Below, piece by piece: positions 54,011-63,346 of a stretch of 64,000 nucleotides of DNA. A program made the translations under genes and the position numbers. The notes below the pieces were generated by a model. That model was not told the origin of the DNA and ran no database searches. It worked only from the letters and a program-made list of their open reading frames with translations. This stretch comes from Spirochaeta isovalerica (GTDB lineage: Bacteria; Spirochaetota; Spirochaetia; DSM-2461): NCBI RefSeq assembly GCF_014207565.1, contig NZ_JACHGJ010000001.1, positions 1 to 64,000 of the forward strand. The letters are read 5' to 3'. How positions within the stretch are numbered: position 1 is the first letter of the stretch; every line of letters starts with the position of its first letter.

Positions 54011-54643
54011 ATGTCGTCGGAGATTATTGCCGGTAAAGAGGATATCCGGCTTTTTTTTAAAGAGAGAAACATAACTTACCTGAAGCGGTGCCGTATCGAG
54101 TGGAAACCGCTTCTTGAAAAGAAGCTCCATAAAAGTCCTTATTATCTTGAGAACAGAGAAGAATTTATCGATCTTGATAATCGTTACGGCGTTCAGATCG
54201 ACCGTTCGGAAATGGCTCCCGTCTATATTAAAAAGATCAACGATAAAGTCGGATACGGATTATTCGCAGCGGATAATTTGAAAAAAGATGATTTCATCGG
54301 CGAGTATACGGGAGTTGTCAGGGAAACCATTGAACTGACGGAAGCCTTTGAAGATGGCTCGTGGGAAACGGATTTTTCCTGGGATTACCCCGATGAAGTC
54401 GGTGATGCCGCACTTGAAATCAATGGTCGCCTGGAAGGAAATGAACTCCGCTATGTCAATCATGGTAAGGAATGCAATCTCGATGTGGAGCACACCCTGC
54501 ACGATGGTTTGTGGGTTATCTTTTTTATCGCCAACAGGGATATAGCCAAAGACGAACAACTCCTGGTTTCATATGGGGAAGAATACTGGAACGGAGGTTT
54601 CAGGAAGCTGGACGAACTGAATATCAGGGAGGATGGAAAATGA
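54011..54643 (+). CDS. SET-domain protein lysine methyltransferase-like protein
   Basis: A 210-residue protein. A ~75-residue helical N-terminus precedes a SET domain: VGYGLFAADNLKKDDFIGEYTG (residues 80-101; GYGLFA is the SAM-binding turn), RYVNHGKECNL (147-157, the counterpart of RFxNHSCxPN) and LLVSYGEEYW (184-193, the catalytic Tyr region). It should methylate a protein lysine; the target is unknown. Its ATG follows the preceding stop directly, and its stop overlaps the gsk start, so three genes are translationally linked. Confidence 0.82.
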   Translation: MSSEIIAGKEDIRLFFKERNITYLKRCRIEWKPLLEKKLHKSPYYLENREEFIDLDNRYGVQIDRSEMAPVYIKKINDKVGYGLFAADNLKKDDFIGEYTGVVRETIELTEAFEDGSWETDFSWDYPDEVGDAALEINGRLEGNELRYVNHGKECNLDVEHTLHDGLWVIFFIANRDIAKDEQLLVSYGEEYWNGGFRKLDELNIREDGK

Positions 54644-55935
54644 AATTTCCCGGCAGGAGAAAAACAAAACATTATTTCCCCGTAGGCAGTCATGGTAGAA
54701 TTCCGCTGGATCAGACGCTCGAAAAGAACAATGAGAGCTATATTACCGGGATTGAACAGCTTCTGATCGACATAGAAGTGAATGTCAGCGATGAATTTCT
54801 GAAAGAGTTCGGTATTTCCAAAGGACAGTCGATGGTTCTTGACGACCGGATGGTGGCTTCCATTCTAACCAGACTTGAGGAAGAGCAGATCGTGGCTGAG
54901 TTTGCCGGGGGAACCATCGGAAATACCCTCCATAATTACTCAGTTCTGACCGATGACAGATCCGTCCTTCTGGGAACAATCAGCGAAACCATGAGAGTGG
55001 GGGATTACGCTTTCAATTATGTCTGCAATACTTCCAGCCACGTGAGCCTCTCCTATCTTCAGCCTGTTGATGGAGATTTGGCAAAAGCCATTTGTTTTGT
55101 TACACCTGACAAGGAAAGGACATTCTGCATCAGCAAGGGAATCATGAACGAACTGGATCCCTCATACGTCAACGAAGAGGTTATAAAGGGAAGTTCCGCA
55201 CTTCTTATTACAGCGTATCTGCTACGGGATGAAAATGCTCCCATATTCCACTCAACGATGAAAGCTGTCTCCATTGCGAGGGAGTACAACGTTCCGGTTG
55301 TTCTGACCATGGGAACGAGTTCCCTTATTCAAGAAAAACATGATTTTCTTGTGGAGTTTATAAAAAATTATGTCAATGTCGCTGCCATGAATGATGAAGA
55401 AGCCAAAGCCCTTTCCGGAACGGATGATCCTCTTCTGGCTGGAACAAAAATCCTGGAGATGACGGATCTTGTACTCCTTACAGTCGGTTCTCAGGGCTTG
55501 TATATGTGCGGATATGTGGATAGAGAGGCTGCCAGGGAGACGAAAGACCAGATTCACAGCAAATCCATAGCCGAATACAATAAATTCGAATACAGCCGGT
55601 CCATGAAGAGGCAGGACTGCAAGGATCCCGTGAAAATATACACCCATATCAATCCTTACATGGGAGGCCCCGGAGCCATTACCAATACGAACGGCGCCGG
55701 AGATGCCGCTCTGGCAGCTGTTCTTCACGATATAGCAGCAAATGCTTTCCACAGAAAGCTGCAGCCTTCATCGCCGAAGCACTCGGCTCCTTTCCTGACC
55801 TATTCATCCATACATCAGATCAGCAAATATGCCAACAGAGTCAGTTTTGAAGTGCTGAGTCAGAATTCTCCCCGTCTCTCGAGAGGTCTTCCCGATAGAG
55901 AGGAGAATCTGAAGGATGCGTACTGGGATCTTTAG
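54640..55935 (+). CDS. gsk: Inosine-guanosine kinase
   Basis: A 431-residue PfkB-family (ribokinase-fold) nucleoside kinase that phosphorylates inosine and guanosine to IMP and GMP for purine salvage. The match to E. coli Gsk (434 residues) is strong along the whole length: start MKFPGRRKTKHYFPV, FAGGTIGNTLHNYSVL, NTNGAGDAALAAVLHDI (anion hole and catalytic Asp) and end RGLPDREENL. I chose ATG at 54640 from that match and the GGGAGGA site. The frame is open further upstream, but there it runs through the SET gene. Such close likeness to a proteobacterial enzyme may mean transfer. Confidence 0.95.
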   Translation: MKFPGRRKTKHYFPVGSHGRIPLDQTLEKNNESYITGIEQLLIDIEVNVSDEFLKEFGISKGQSMVLDDRMVASILTRLEEEQIVAEFAGGTIGNTLHNYSVLTDDRSVLLGTISETMRVGDYAFNYVCNTSSHVSLSYLQPVDGDLAKAICFVTPDKERTFCISKGIMNELDPSYVNEEVIKGSSALLITAYLLRDENAPIFHSTMKAVSIAREYNVPVVLTMGTSSLIQEKHDFLVEFIKNYVNVAAMNDEEAKALSGTDDPLLAGTKILEMTDLVLLTVGSQGLYMCGYVDREAARETKDQIHSKSIAEYNKFEYSRSMKRQDCKDPVKIYTHINPYMGGPGAITNTNGAGDAALAAVLHDIAANAFHRKLQPSSPKHSAPFLTYSSIHQISKYANRVSFEVLSQNSPRLSRGLPDREENLKDAYWDL

Positions 55936-56951
55936 GAAACGGCAATATAGGCTTTTATCAAGCTGAACGTTGCCTCCAGTCCTTCTCTGTGAACTCTTTC
56001 GTATCCGTGGGAGGCTGATACGCCCGGACCGATCAGGCCGTGCCTGAGGTTGGCCCCCGCATAGAGCGCCGCGCTGGCGTCGGAAGAGTAGTAGGGGTAT
56101 ATGGCCACTGCATAGTTGAGTTTCAGCTGCTCAGCGAGTCTGACAAGCGCTGTGGTTACATCATTATTATAGGGGCCGCTTGAATCTTTGGCGCAAATGG
56201 ACACTTTAAACTCATCGGTTTCCAGATCATCCCCTACAGCACCCATATCGATCGCCAGAATTTCCACAGCATCGTCGGGTAGAGCTGCCGCGCTTCCATG
56301 GCCTGTCTCTTCGAAATTGGAGAAAAACAGATAGACTTTCCGTTTCAGCTTCGAAGAGCTTAGCTCTTCTGCCAGATTGAGAAGCAGAGCGGCGCCGGCT
56401 TTGTCATCAAGGTGACGGCTTTTAATAAAACCCGAATCTGTTTCAACAGCATTGGCATCAATACTGATAAAATCGCCGGGAGCTATGCCAAGAGAATGAA
56501 CAGCATCAGAATCGAAAACCTTTTCGTCTATTACGACTTCCAGGTTCGTATCATCCCTTTTTTCATCGCCCAGTTTATTGTTGACATGTACCGCCGGTTC
56601 TACAGCCTGAAAAGTCCCGCTGAAAACTTTACCAGTAAGTCGGCTGTGGATCGAACAATTGACTCCGGTAAGATTTGATTCGGGGTAGCCGCCGATTCTG
56701 GATATTCGCAGCCTTCCGTTGTTTTTCACTGATCGGACCATGGCTCCGAGAGTGTCGATGTGGGCGGAAAGAATTATCGGTTCTCCTTCTCCGCCGAGTT
56801 CTGCGATCAGAGAACCCTTTACTGTGCGTTTACAGGCAACGCCGGCTTCAGCCAGCCTCTTCCCGATATATTTTGCAGCCTCTTCGGTGTAACCCGTAGG
56901 ACTGGGAATCCTGCATAAGTTCAATGTGTCGGTCATTATTTTGTTAATCAT
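55932..56951 (-). CDS. M42-family aminopeptidase/cellulase-like metallopeptidase
   Basis: About 339 residues of a cytoplasmic two-metal peptidase. Ligand and catalytic blocks are in order: SAHIDTLG, SRHLDDKAGAALLL, FEETGHGSA (the catalytic Glu pair), AIDMGAV and SHGYERVHREGL. It probably trims peptides as a large TET-like assembly, as known for the family. I chose ATG at 56951 (CAGGT 6-9 nt upstream); 56990 would add a 13-residue extension. Overlaps gsk by 4 bp, convergent. Confidence 0.9.
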   Translation of the reverse strand: MINKIMTDTLNLCRIPSPTGYTEEAAKYIGKRLAEAGVACKRTVKGSLIAELGGEGEPIILSAHIDTLGAMVRSVKNNGRLRISRIGGYPESNLTGVNCSIHSRLTGKVFSGTFQAVEPAVHVNNKLGDEKRDDTNLEVVIDEKVFDSDAVHSLGIAPGDFISIDANAVETDSGFIKSRHLDDKAGAALLLNLAEELSSSKLKRKVYLFFSNFEETGHGSAAALPDDAVEILAIDMGAVGDDLETDEFKVSICAKDSSGPYNNDVTTALVRLAEQLKLNYAVAIYPYYSSDASAALYAGANLRHGLIGPGVSASHGYERVHREGLEATFSLIKAYIAVS

Positions 56952-57023
56952 ATTTTTACCTGCCTGAGCGATTTTTCTTATGTTAAACAATATATTATAA
57001 TAAGAGTATTGGTAATAGAAACT

Positions 57024-57051
57024 TGCGGTTTATAGGTTGTGCTGCCGATAA
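57024..57051 (+). promoter_or_regulatory. Candidate sigma28 (FliA) promoter
   Basis: GCCGATAA (57044-57051) is an exact match to the sigma28 -10 element. TGCGGTTT (57024-57031) matches 5 of 8 bases of the -35 consensus TAAAGTTT, with a 12-bp gap. The transcript would begin near 57058, ~15 nt before the cyclase ATG, so the downstream operon may be expressed with late flagellar genes. Confidence 0.5.
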
Positions 57052-57072
57052 AAGAAGGGAAAAGGGACCTCA

Positions 57073-58731
57073 ATGAGAATCAGAACTAAAATAATCTCCA
57101 TAGTTCTCCCGTTGATCATAGTCACTCTGACCCTCGCCGGGTTCAGTGCCTACTTCGCTTCGACTTCGGGAATTTCCGAGATCGCCCGGAATTTTCTGGG
57201 TTTTAAAGCGGAAGAACTGGAGAAATATACGGAAAACCAGTGGAAACTCCTGGTTGATAACAATTTTACAGATCGCTCGGATATGGTCGCCGCTACTAAA
57301 GCCGGTGTTGAAGCTTTCGCCTACAGCATAATCCGCAGCAACACGGAGCTTATTGCCGCTTTCGACAAGGAAGGAGTGATTCAGATGCAGACCGGTGAGC
57401 TTGACCTTTCACCGGCTGAATTGCGTCAGATCCGCATTCTTATTTCCGATCAGTCCACTGAAATGAAAGAGATCTCTTTAGGCGGGATTGAAAGGGTCGG
57501 AAAGGGTTTCTGGTTCGAACCCTTCGGATGGTATGTCTTTCTCACAGAGGAGAGAGATACATTTTATTCATCGGTAAACAGGATCACCACACAGACCATA
57601 TACATCATCGCCATCGGTGTTGTTGTCGCTGTAGTCATGCTGGCATGGCTTGCCAACTACTTAACCCGTCCGCTGAACGATGTTGTAAAAACCATGAGGG
57701 AAATCATTGCAGATAATGACTTGTCCCGCCGTGTTCAGGTCGAGTTTAATGATGAGACCGGGGAACTGGCCCATACATTCAATATCATGTCTGAAGAGCT
57801 GGAGGGAGCCTATTCCAAGATAAAGGAATTCGCCATGGATGCTGTCATCGCCCGTAAGAAAGAGCGTAAAATCCGGAACATGTTTGAGAAATATGTTCCC
57901 CAGGATCTCATTGACAGCCTTTTCGCTAACCCCGAGTCGATGCTGGTCGGAAACAACAGATATCTTTCCATATTATTTTCCGATATCAGATCCTTTACGA
58001 CTATCTCCGAAAGGCTCGCCCCCGATGATCTGGTTAATTCTCTCAACCGCTATTTCGATATTATGGTCGATATTATCATGGATAAGAACGGCATTGTCGA
58101 TAAATACATCGGCGACGCCATCATGGCTTTTTTCGGAGCTCCTGTCGCCTATGAGAACGATACCGTCAATTCAGTCTATGCCGCGCTGGAAATGGTCGAT
58201 GGAATAAAACGGTTTAACGATCAGCAGATCAAACTGGGTAAACCGGAATTTAAAACGGGAATAGGCGTCAATTACGGTGAAGTGACCGTGGGTAACATCG
58301 GTACGGAAAAGAAAATGGACTATACCGTTATCGGTGACGCCGTAAACCTGGCTTCCAGACTCGAAGGATTAACCAAGGAATACGGTCAGGATCTCATCAT
58401 TTCGGAAGCTCTATACGGTGAGGTGGACGGGAAAATTCCCTGCCGATTTCTCGATACGGTAGCCGTAAAAGGAAAAACAAAAGGCGTTAAAATCTATTCA
58501 GCCAAAAGGGATCTTAACGATAAAGAAAAAAAAGCCTGGGACATCCACGCTACGGGTATGGATTTTTATCTCAACCGCAAATTCAAAGAAGGCATAGCCT
58601 GTTTCGATCGTGTTCAGGAAATCCTGCCGGGAGACAAAGTTTCTCTTATGATAGCTGAACGCTGTAATGAATATATCAAAACGCCGCCCCCGGAAAACTG
58701 GGACGGCGTTAAAGTGATGAAAACCAAGTGA
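57073..58731 (+). CDS. Membrane class III adenylate/guanylate cyclase with HAMP
   Basis: A 552-residue sensor enzyme. TM1 (residues ~9-30), an extracytoplasmic sensor region (~31-170), TM2 (~174-195), HAMP (~196-250) and the CYC domain (~285-470) come in order. The metal Asp pair is present in LFSDIRSFTTISE and DKYIGDAIMAFFGAP. TGIGVNYGEVTVGNIGT, MDYTVIGDAVNLASRLEGL supplies the transition-state Asn and Arg. Catalytically intact, probably making cAMP. The tail (~480-552) is TPR-like. It is first gene of a six-gene run. GGGAAAAGGGA precedes the ATG. Confidence 0.93.
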   Translation: MRIRTKIISIVLPLIIVTLTLAGFSAYFASTSGISEIARNFLGFKAEELEKYTENQWKLLVDNNFTDRSDMVAATKAGVEAFAYSIIRSNTELIAAFDKEGVIQMQTGELDLSPAELRQIRILISDQSTEMKEISLGGIERVGKGFWFEPFGWYVFLTEERDTFYSSVNRITTQTIYIIAIGVVVAVVMLAWLANYLTRPLNDVVKTMREIIADNDLSRRVQVEFNDETGELAHTFNIMSEELEGAYSKIKEFAMDAVIARKKERKIRNMFEKYVPQDLIDSLFANPESMLVGNNRYLSILFSDIRSFTTISERLAPDDLVNSLNRYFDIMVDIIMDKNGIVDKYIGDAIMAFFGAPVAYENDTVNSVYAALEMVDGIKRFNDQQIKLGKPEFKTGIGVNYGEVTVGNIGTEKKMDYTVIGDAVNLASRLEGLTKEYGQDLIISEALYGEVDGKIPCRFLDTVAVKGKTKGVKIYSAKRDLNDKEKKAWDIHATGMDFYLNRKFKEGIACFDRVQEILPGDKVSLMIAERCNEYIKTPPPENWDGVKVMKTK

Positions 58732-58760
58732 GGTGGTATATTGTTTTCAGGAGCCAGCCT

Positions 58761-59969
58761 GTGAAAAGGACAGCAATTTTTCTCATTATGACTATGCTTG
58801 CCGTTTTTTCCATGCCTCTCTTCGCGGAGCAGGCCGCTTTGGTTCTCGAAAATATCAATATAAGCGATGAAGCCCTTCTTGAGAAAACCAGAGCTCAGGT
58901 TAAAGATAAGCTGACCGAAGAACTGGAACGGCAGAATCTTCTCTACTGGGATGAGTCATATGTCGCGTCGGCCATCTCTGCGGGAAACATCACTCCCGAT
59001 CAGTATTCAAGTGGTGAAACAGTTTTGCAACTGGGCCAGAGAGCTGATGTACCGGTCGTTCTGATCGTTTCGATAAACGAAAAAGAATCTCTGCTTGAAA
59101 TTGTTATAACAGCCTGGGATGTAGCCGGTAAAAAGACCATTGCTACAGAGAGAAGTGTCAGCAAATCGGAAGTCACCCAATACATCATGATTAACTCTTC
59201 CATCACCCGTATCGTGAGCAAATTGACCGGCGAATATGGAGTTGAGATTGTCCGGGAAGAACCGAAGGTCAGGAAGATAACCTTTCTTTCCAATCAGGAG
59301 GGTATGGAGATTTATCTGCCCGACGGCGAACTACTCGGCGAAATCGTTCACTCCGTATTAAATATTACAGATCGGGAATACGAGATCGGAACCAGGTTAC
59401 TCGTAGTTAAAAAGCTAGACGGTTACAGAACGGGTGAACAGTATATATATCTGGACAAGGAGAAATCGGCGGTTCCTCTTGCCGATCTCATCAAGGCTCA
59501 GAATCTGGCGCTGGAATTCAACTGGACCTACACGCAATTGATGGGAGCCGGAACCGGGATCAGGTTTTATCCCATTCCCGACTGGATGTATGTCAGTTTT
59601 GACAGCTATTTCTATCTGCAGAAAGATTTTTCCAGCGACTCCGGACTGGAGATGACTCATAACGATATGAGGCTTCTGGCGGGAGTTTACCTGGGCTTCG
59701 GTCCCGATAGCATTTTCCGGGTCAGCGCTTCACTGGGCTTCGGTGTCATTATGTCCTATCCGCTAAACAGCAATGATTTTTATTTTGATACTTATATAAA
59801 TGCGGCCAATATTGCTCTGGAATTGAATTTTGATGAATGGAGTTTTTATTTGAGGCCTGAGCTCAGGTTTTTCCTGGGAATCGGGGAGAGTTCGCTAAAT
59901 GATGGCGGAATCGCTTTGTCGGAATGGAATGTTCCCCTGATAACGGTGGGGGTATTGAGAAAATGGTAA
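58761..59969 (+). CDS. Exported protein of unknown function (cyclase operon, gene 2)
   Basis: About 402 residues starting at GTG, with signal peptide VKRTAIFLIMTMLAVFSMPLFA. The first ~150 residues look like a TolB-N/CsgG-like fold (LGQRADVPVVLIVSINEKE), then a PEGA-like segment (MEIYLPDGELLGE near 190), and last ~150 residues of outer-membrane-style strands ending in Trp. AGGAG lies 7 nt before the GTG; the longer GTG start at 58728 overlaps the cyclase stop and lacks a ribosome site. It probably sits at the outer membrane and may carry envelope signals. Function unknown. Confidence 0.75.
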   Translation: MKRTAIFLIMTMLAVFSMPLFAEQAALVLENINISDEALLEKTRAQVKDKLTEELERQNLLYWDESYVASAISAGNITPDQYSSGETVLQLGQRADVPVVLIVSINEKESLLEIVITAWDVAGKKTIATERSVSKSEVTQYIMINSSITRIVSKLTGEYGVEIVREEPKVRKITFLSNQEGMEIYLPDGELLGEIVHSVLNITDREYEIGTRLLVVKKLDGYRTGEQYIYLDKEKSAVPLADLIKAQNLALEFNWTYTQLMGAGTGIRFYPIPDWMYVSFDSYFYLQKDFSSDSGLEMTHNDMRLLAGVYLGFGPDSIFRVSASLGFGVIMSYPLNSNDFYFDTYINAANIALELNFDEWSFYLRPELRFFLGIGESSLNDGGIALSEWNVPLITVGVLRKW

Positions 59970-60910
59970 AGCGTCTGATTCTTGCGATAATTATCCCGGT
60001 CTTTTTCTCTTCCTGTGCTTTTTTCGGGTCTTCGGCATTTCCCGCGGCGACTTCGATGGATTTGGGATGGTTTAGAAGTTTTGATGATATAAACAGCTTT
60101 TATATTCTTGATAACGGAGTGGATGAACCTCTATTAGTCATTACAGGCAACAATCTTGATCCCAATGGAAACAGAAGAATCCTTATTTTCGATACGGCTT
60201 TGAATATAAGACAATATATCACTCCCTTTCAGGAAAATGATAACAACCCTATTTATCTTTCCGACGGGCTTGGATATGTCGATCATGACGGCAATTATGT
60301 CATCGGCAATATTGTACTCTCGAGTCAGGGGACTATTGATGAAACCACAACCTATAAATCCTATCCTTTCCCTTCCAGCGAAAGTTTTACCATTTTTCCC
60401 TATACGGATAGTTCTGATCAGAAGTTTTATATAAGAATTGAGTCTCTGAGCGGATTGGGATATACGGAAGTCTATGATGAAACATGGAACTGGGTCTCAA
60501 CCAGTGCCAACGGCTTTGGAACAAATGAAGTCTTTGTCATTCCACAGTCAGATTTCAGCTCCGGTGATGTGAACATAGTCTTGAATTACAGTGATGTCTA
60601 TTCATTTTCAATTAAGGAACTGTACGAAAACGGAATGAATAATCAGTCTCTAAATCTGACAACTCCCGTTTTTAATGCGACAAATCCCGAATACTCTCAA
60701 TGGGCCACACGCTGTGACAGGGGAATTTTCCTTTCAGATACCGGATCAGGCGATATAGTTCTTCTGGACTCCTCCGGCGTGGAAATCGAAAGAAGCCATC
60801 CCAACCATAGTTACGGAAAAATTGTAACCATTGATTACGATAGCGACTATTATTACAAGATTGTCGAAGACGGCGATAGTTATATCATGAAGGAGAGAGT
60901 CCCTTTCTAG
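59963..60910 (+). CDS. Putative lipoprotein (cyclase operon, gene 3)
   Basis: About 315 residues. ATG at 59963 gives MVKRLILAIIIPVFFSSC, a clean lipoprotein signal. Upstream codons of the longer frame lie inside the previous gene. The ATG overlaps the preceding stop. The mature part is rich in Tyr, Asp, Ser and Gly with repeated short strands (for example ILDNGVDEPLLVITGNN), suggesting a beta-propeller-like lipoprotein. No family recognised. Confidence 0.78.
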   Translation: MVKRLILAIIIPVFFSSCAFFGSSAFPAATSMDLGWFRSFDDINSFYILDNGVDEPLLVITGNNLDPNGNRRILIFDTALNIRQYITPFQENDNNPIYLSDGLGYVDHDGNYVIGNIVLSSQGTIDETTTYKSYPFPSSESFTIFPYTDSSDQKFYIRIESLSGLGYTEVYDETWNWVSTSANGFGTNEVFVIPQSDFSSGDVNIVLNYSDVYSFSIKELYENGMNNQSLNLTTPVFNATNPEYSQWATRCDRGIFLSDTGSGDIVLLDSSGVEIERSHPNHSYGKIVTIDYDSDYYYKIVEDGDSYIMKERVPF

Positions 60911-60922
60911 GGACTAAATGTT

Positions 60923-63343
60923 GTGAAGAGTTTGCTGCAGGCTGCCGAAAGCTACAGAGAAGAAAATCTGCCTTCTGTCCCCCTTAATGTTCCCATCGTT
61001 AAAGGTGACAATATAATCTCAGCGGAAGAACAGCAGGATATCATGCAGGAGATAGATCGCCTCTCCGGGCAGAGCCGTATCAATGTCACTCCGGACCTGT
61101 TCAAAATAACCGCTCTGAAAAACGGCGTTCTTTTTCCCCTTCTCGTAAATATCGTAGCAATTGCCATCCTGGGCGGCGGGATCTTCGCCACGAAGTTTTA
61201 TTTCGAAAGACGGGACGAGCAGATGCTTCTGGCTACAGCGGAACAGCAATCTGCTGAAGGAAACTTAATCAAGGAAATCAAGAAAGAAACTGAACAGAGG
61301 TTAGCTGAGAAGGAAAGCGAAATTCAGAGCATTCAGGAGAATATGAAGCAGATTGAATCGGAACGCCTGACTCTCGAAGAAAATATGAACAGTAAAATCA
61401 GCGAGAGGGAAGCTCAGCTGCAGGCGGAAATGGAAGCCGTTCTGGCGGCCGAAAGGGAAAAACTCCAGTCCCAGGGCATGTCGGTCCAGCAGATAGATGA
61501 ACAGATAGAACAACTTAAACTGGAACAGAACAGCATTTTCGATCAGGAACTTGCTAAATATAGAGAGGAAGCCCAGCTTGAAAAGGTCGAGCTGGAAGAG
61601 AGTCTTAATCAGCTGCAGAATGAGTATAACAGCAAACTTTCCACAATTAACGAAGAACGGGCGAGGATTGAAGCAGAAGCAAAGTCCAGGGAAGAAGAAC
61701 TGACCGCCAGAATGGAAGCCAGAACAAGGCAGCTTGAAACAGAGATGACAGAAGCTCAACAGGAACTCCAGGCGCTGACAGAACAGAAAGAGCAGGAAAC
61801 ACTTGTCGAGAACCAGATAATCGGTTTCTACAAAAATATTGAAGATCTTATGAAGGTCGGCCAGATGGATCTGGCTTCGGTAGAACTGAAAAACCTTCAG
61901 AATTATCTATACGATGACTCTGTCATTGGACTCGACGGCATAACCAAAAGGCGGGAGATTGATATTTTTGTCATAGACTCTCTTTCCAAACTGATAGAGG
62001 CCACTAAAACCAATCCTCAGGAAGAGCTTGATACCATGTCGTTGATCGATGCGGCGGACAGGCTGAAGGAAATCAGACAGACCGTAGAAAACGCTGATCA
62101 GCAGATGGCTGTCGGGAACAGAGAAATGGCAGAGCTGATGTACCGCAATGCCCTTGAGAAGATTCCGGAAATCAATAGAAGCCATCGTTTCTTCGTTGAT
62201 GCTATGGAAGCTGAACTGGAACAGGGGTACGAGCAGCTCAATGAAATCCAATCCCGCTTTGATAATCTTGTTGAAGAGAGAGATGCAAGAGAAAAAGAAG
62301 TCAATAACTTCATCGCACAAGCGGATAACAGATATAATGCGGGGAATTTCAATCAAGCCGTTCAATCGTATAAAGAAGCAATAAAAGCGACAGGTTTTAA
62401 TAATATAGAAACTGCCGCGGACCGCATGATGGCATCGGGAAATAATGTGGCAACTGCCCCCTTCAAGGAAAAATTGGCCAATCTGACGTCACAGGTCGAA
62501 ACTCTCAATGAGGAAAAATCCGACCTTGAAGGCAAGCTCGCGGGAAGCGATGAGAAGATCAGCCTTTTAACGTCCAGCCTGACTTCCAAAGAAGAGGAAA
62601 TCACCGGTCTGAACGACCAGTTGAGTTCTGTTAAAACTGATCTCGAGTCAAGAGAGGCCCAACTATCTCAATTCAATCAACAGCTTGAGGGGCGTTCAGG
62701 AGATCTGGCCACTCTGAATGAGGAACTTGATTCTTCTATAACAGAGATATCAACATTGAATAATGAGCTTGAATCCAGTCAGTCGGAAATCACTTCGCTT
62801 AACGATAAACTTGCAGCCGAACAGAACCAGGTTGTGACACTCAAGGAAAAAATCACAACATACGAGGAGCGCATCGAAGAAATGCGACGCCAGCTTGAGG
62901 AAGAGAAATCCAGAGTAACGACCAGTCAGGAAGAGGGGAAACTCATAGATAAGGAAATGGCTGAATTGACGACGCTTAAGGCACAGCTGAACAGATTGAA
63001 CAAAAGCTACACGGACTTTGAACTGATTGCCGACAATCTCCAGGACAATTTACAAGGTGATGCGGCAACAATTGAAGCGCTCTACGATTTCTTTGATGAA
63101 GATGCCGTCGAGGATGTTATGCCCGGTATCGGGGAATATTTGAGATCATTCAGTTCCGTATATATCAATGCCGGCCAGGAGATCGGGCTTTATGAAGCTG
63201 TTTCTCTGCTGTACGATCTGAATGGCATTAGCAGTACTCCCGCACGGGTCCGTTTCCTCAATGAGAAAAAGTCTGAATACAGCGGAAATGATGCCATGAT
63301 AGAAATTATCACGCAGCTGCAGCAGTCTCTGGAGGGAAGCTGA
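60923..63343 (+). CDS. Large coiled-coil membrane protein (cyclase operon, gene 4)
   Basis: An 806-residue protein starting at GTG. Residues 1-~68 are soluble, a single membrane helix follows (~70-92, GVLFPLLVNIVAIAILGGG), then two long coiled coils (~100-290 and ~525-690) rich in Glu, Gln, Lys and Leu, separated by a helical region with one TPR-like unit (ADNRYNAGNFNQAVQSYKEAI). A helical cap closes the protein. It looks like a spacer or scaffold reaching across a compartment. Which side of the membrane the coil lies on is not decidable from charge. 12 bp after the lipoprotein gene. Confidence 0.8.
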   Translation: MKSLLQAAESYREENLPSVPLNVPIVKGDNIISAEEQQDIMQEIDRLSGQSRINVTPDLFKITALKNGVLFPLLVNIVAIAILGGGIFATKFYFERRDEQMLLATAEQQSAEGNLIKEIKKETEQRLAEKESEIQSIQENMKQIESERLTLEENMNSKISEREAQLQAEMEAVLAAEREKLQSQGMSVQQIDEQIEQLKLEQNSIFDQELAKYREEAQLEKVELEESLNQLQNEYNSKLSTINEERARIEAEAKSREEELTARMEARTRQLETEMTEAQQELQALTEQKEQETLVENQIIGFYKNIEDLMKVGQMDLASVELKNLQNYLYDDSVIGLDGITKRREIDIFVIDSLSKLIEATKTNPQEELDTMSLIDAADRLKEIRQTVENADQQMAVGNREMAELMYRNALEKIPEINRSHRFFVDAMEAELEQGYEQLNEIQSRFDNLVEERDAREKEVNNFIAQADNRYNAGNFNQAVQSYKEAIKATGFNNIETAADRMMASGNNVATAPFKEKLANLTSQVETLNEEKSDLEGKLAGSDEKISLLTSSLTSKEEEITGLNDQLSSVKTDLESREAQLSQFNQQLEGRSGDLATLNEELDSSITEISTLNNELESSQSEITSLNDKLAAEQNQVVTLKEKITTYEERIEEMRRQLEEEKSRVTTSQEEGKLIDKEMAELTTLKAQLNRLNKSYTDFELIADNLQDNLQGDAATIEALYDFFDEDAVEDVMPGIGEYLRSFSSVYINAGQEIGLYEAVSLLYDLNGISSTPARVRFLNEKKSEYSGNDAMIEIITQLQQSLEGS

Positions 63344-63346
63344 GAT

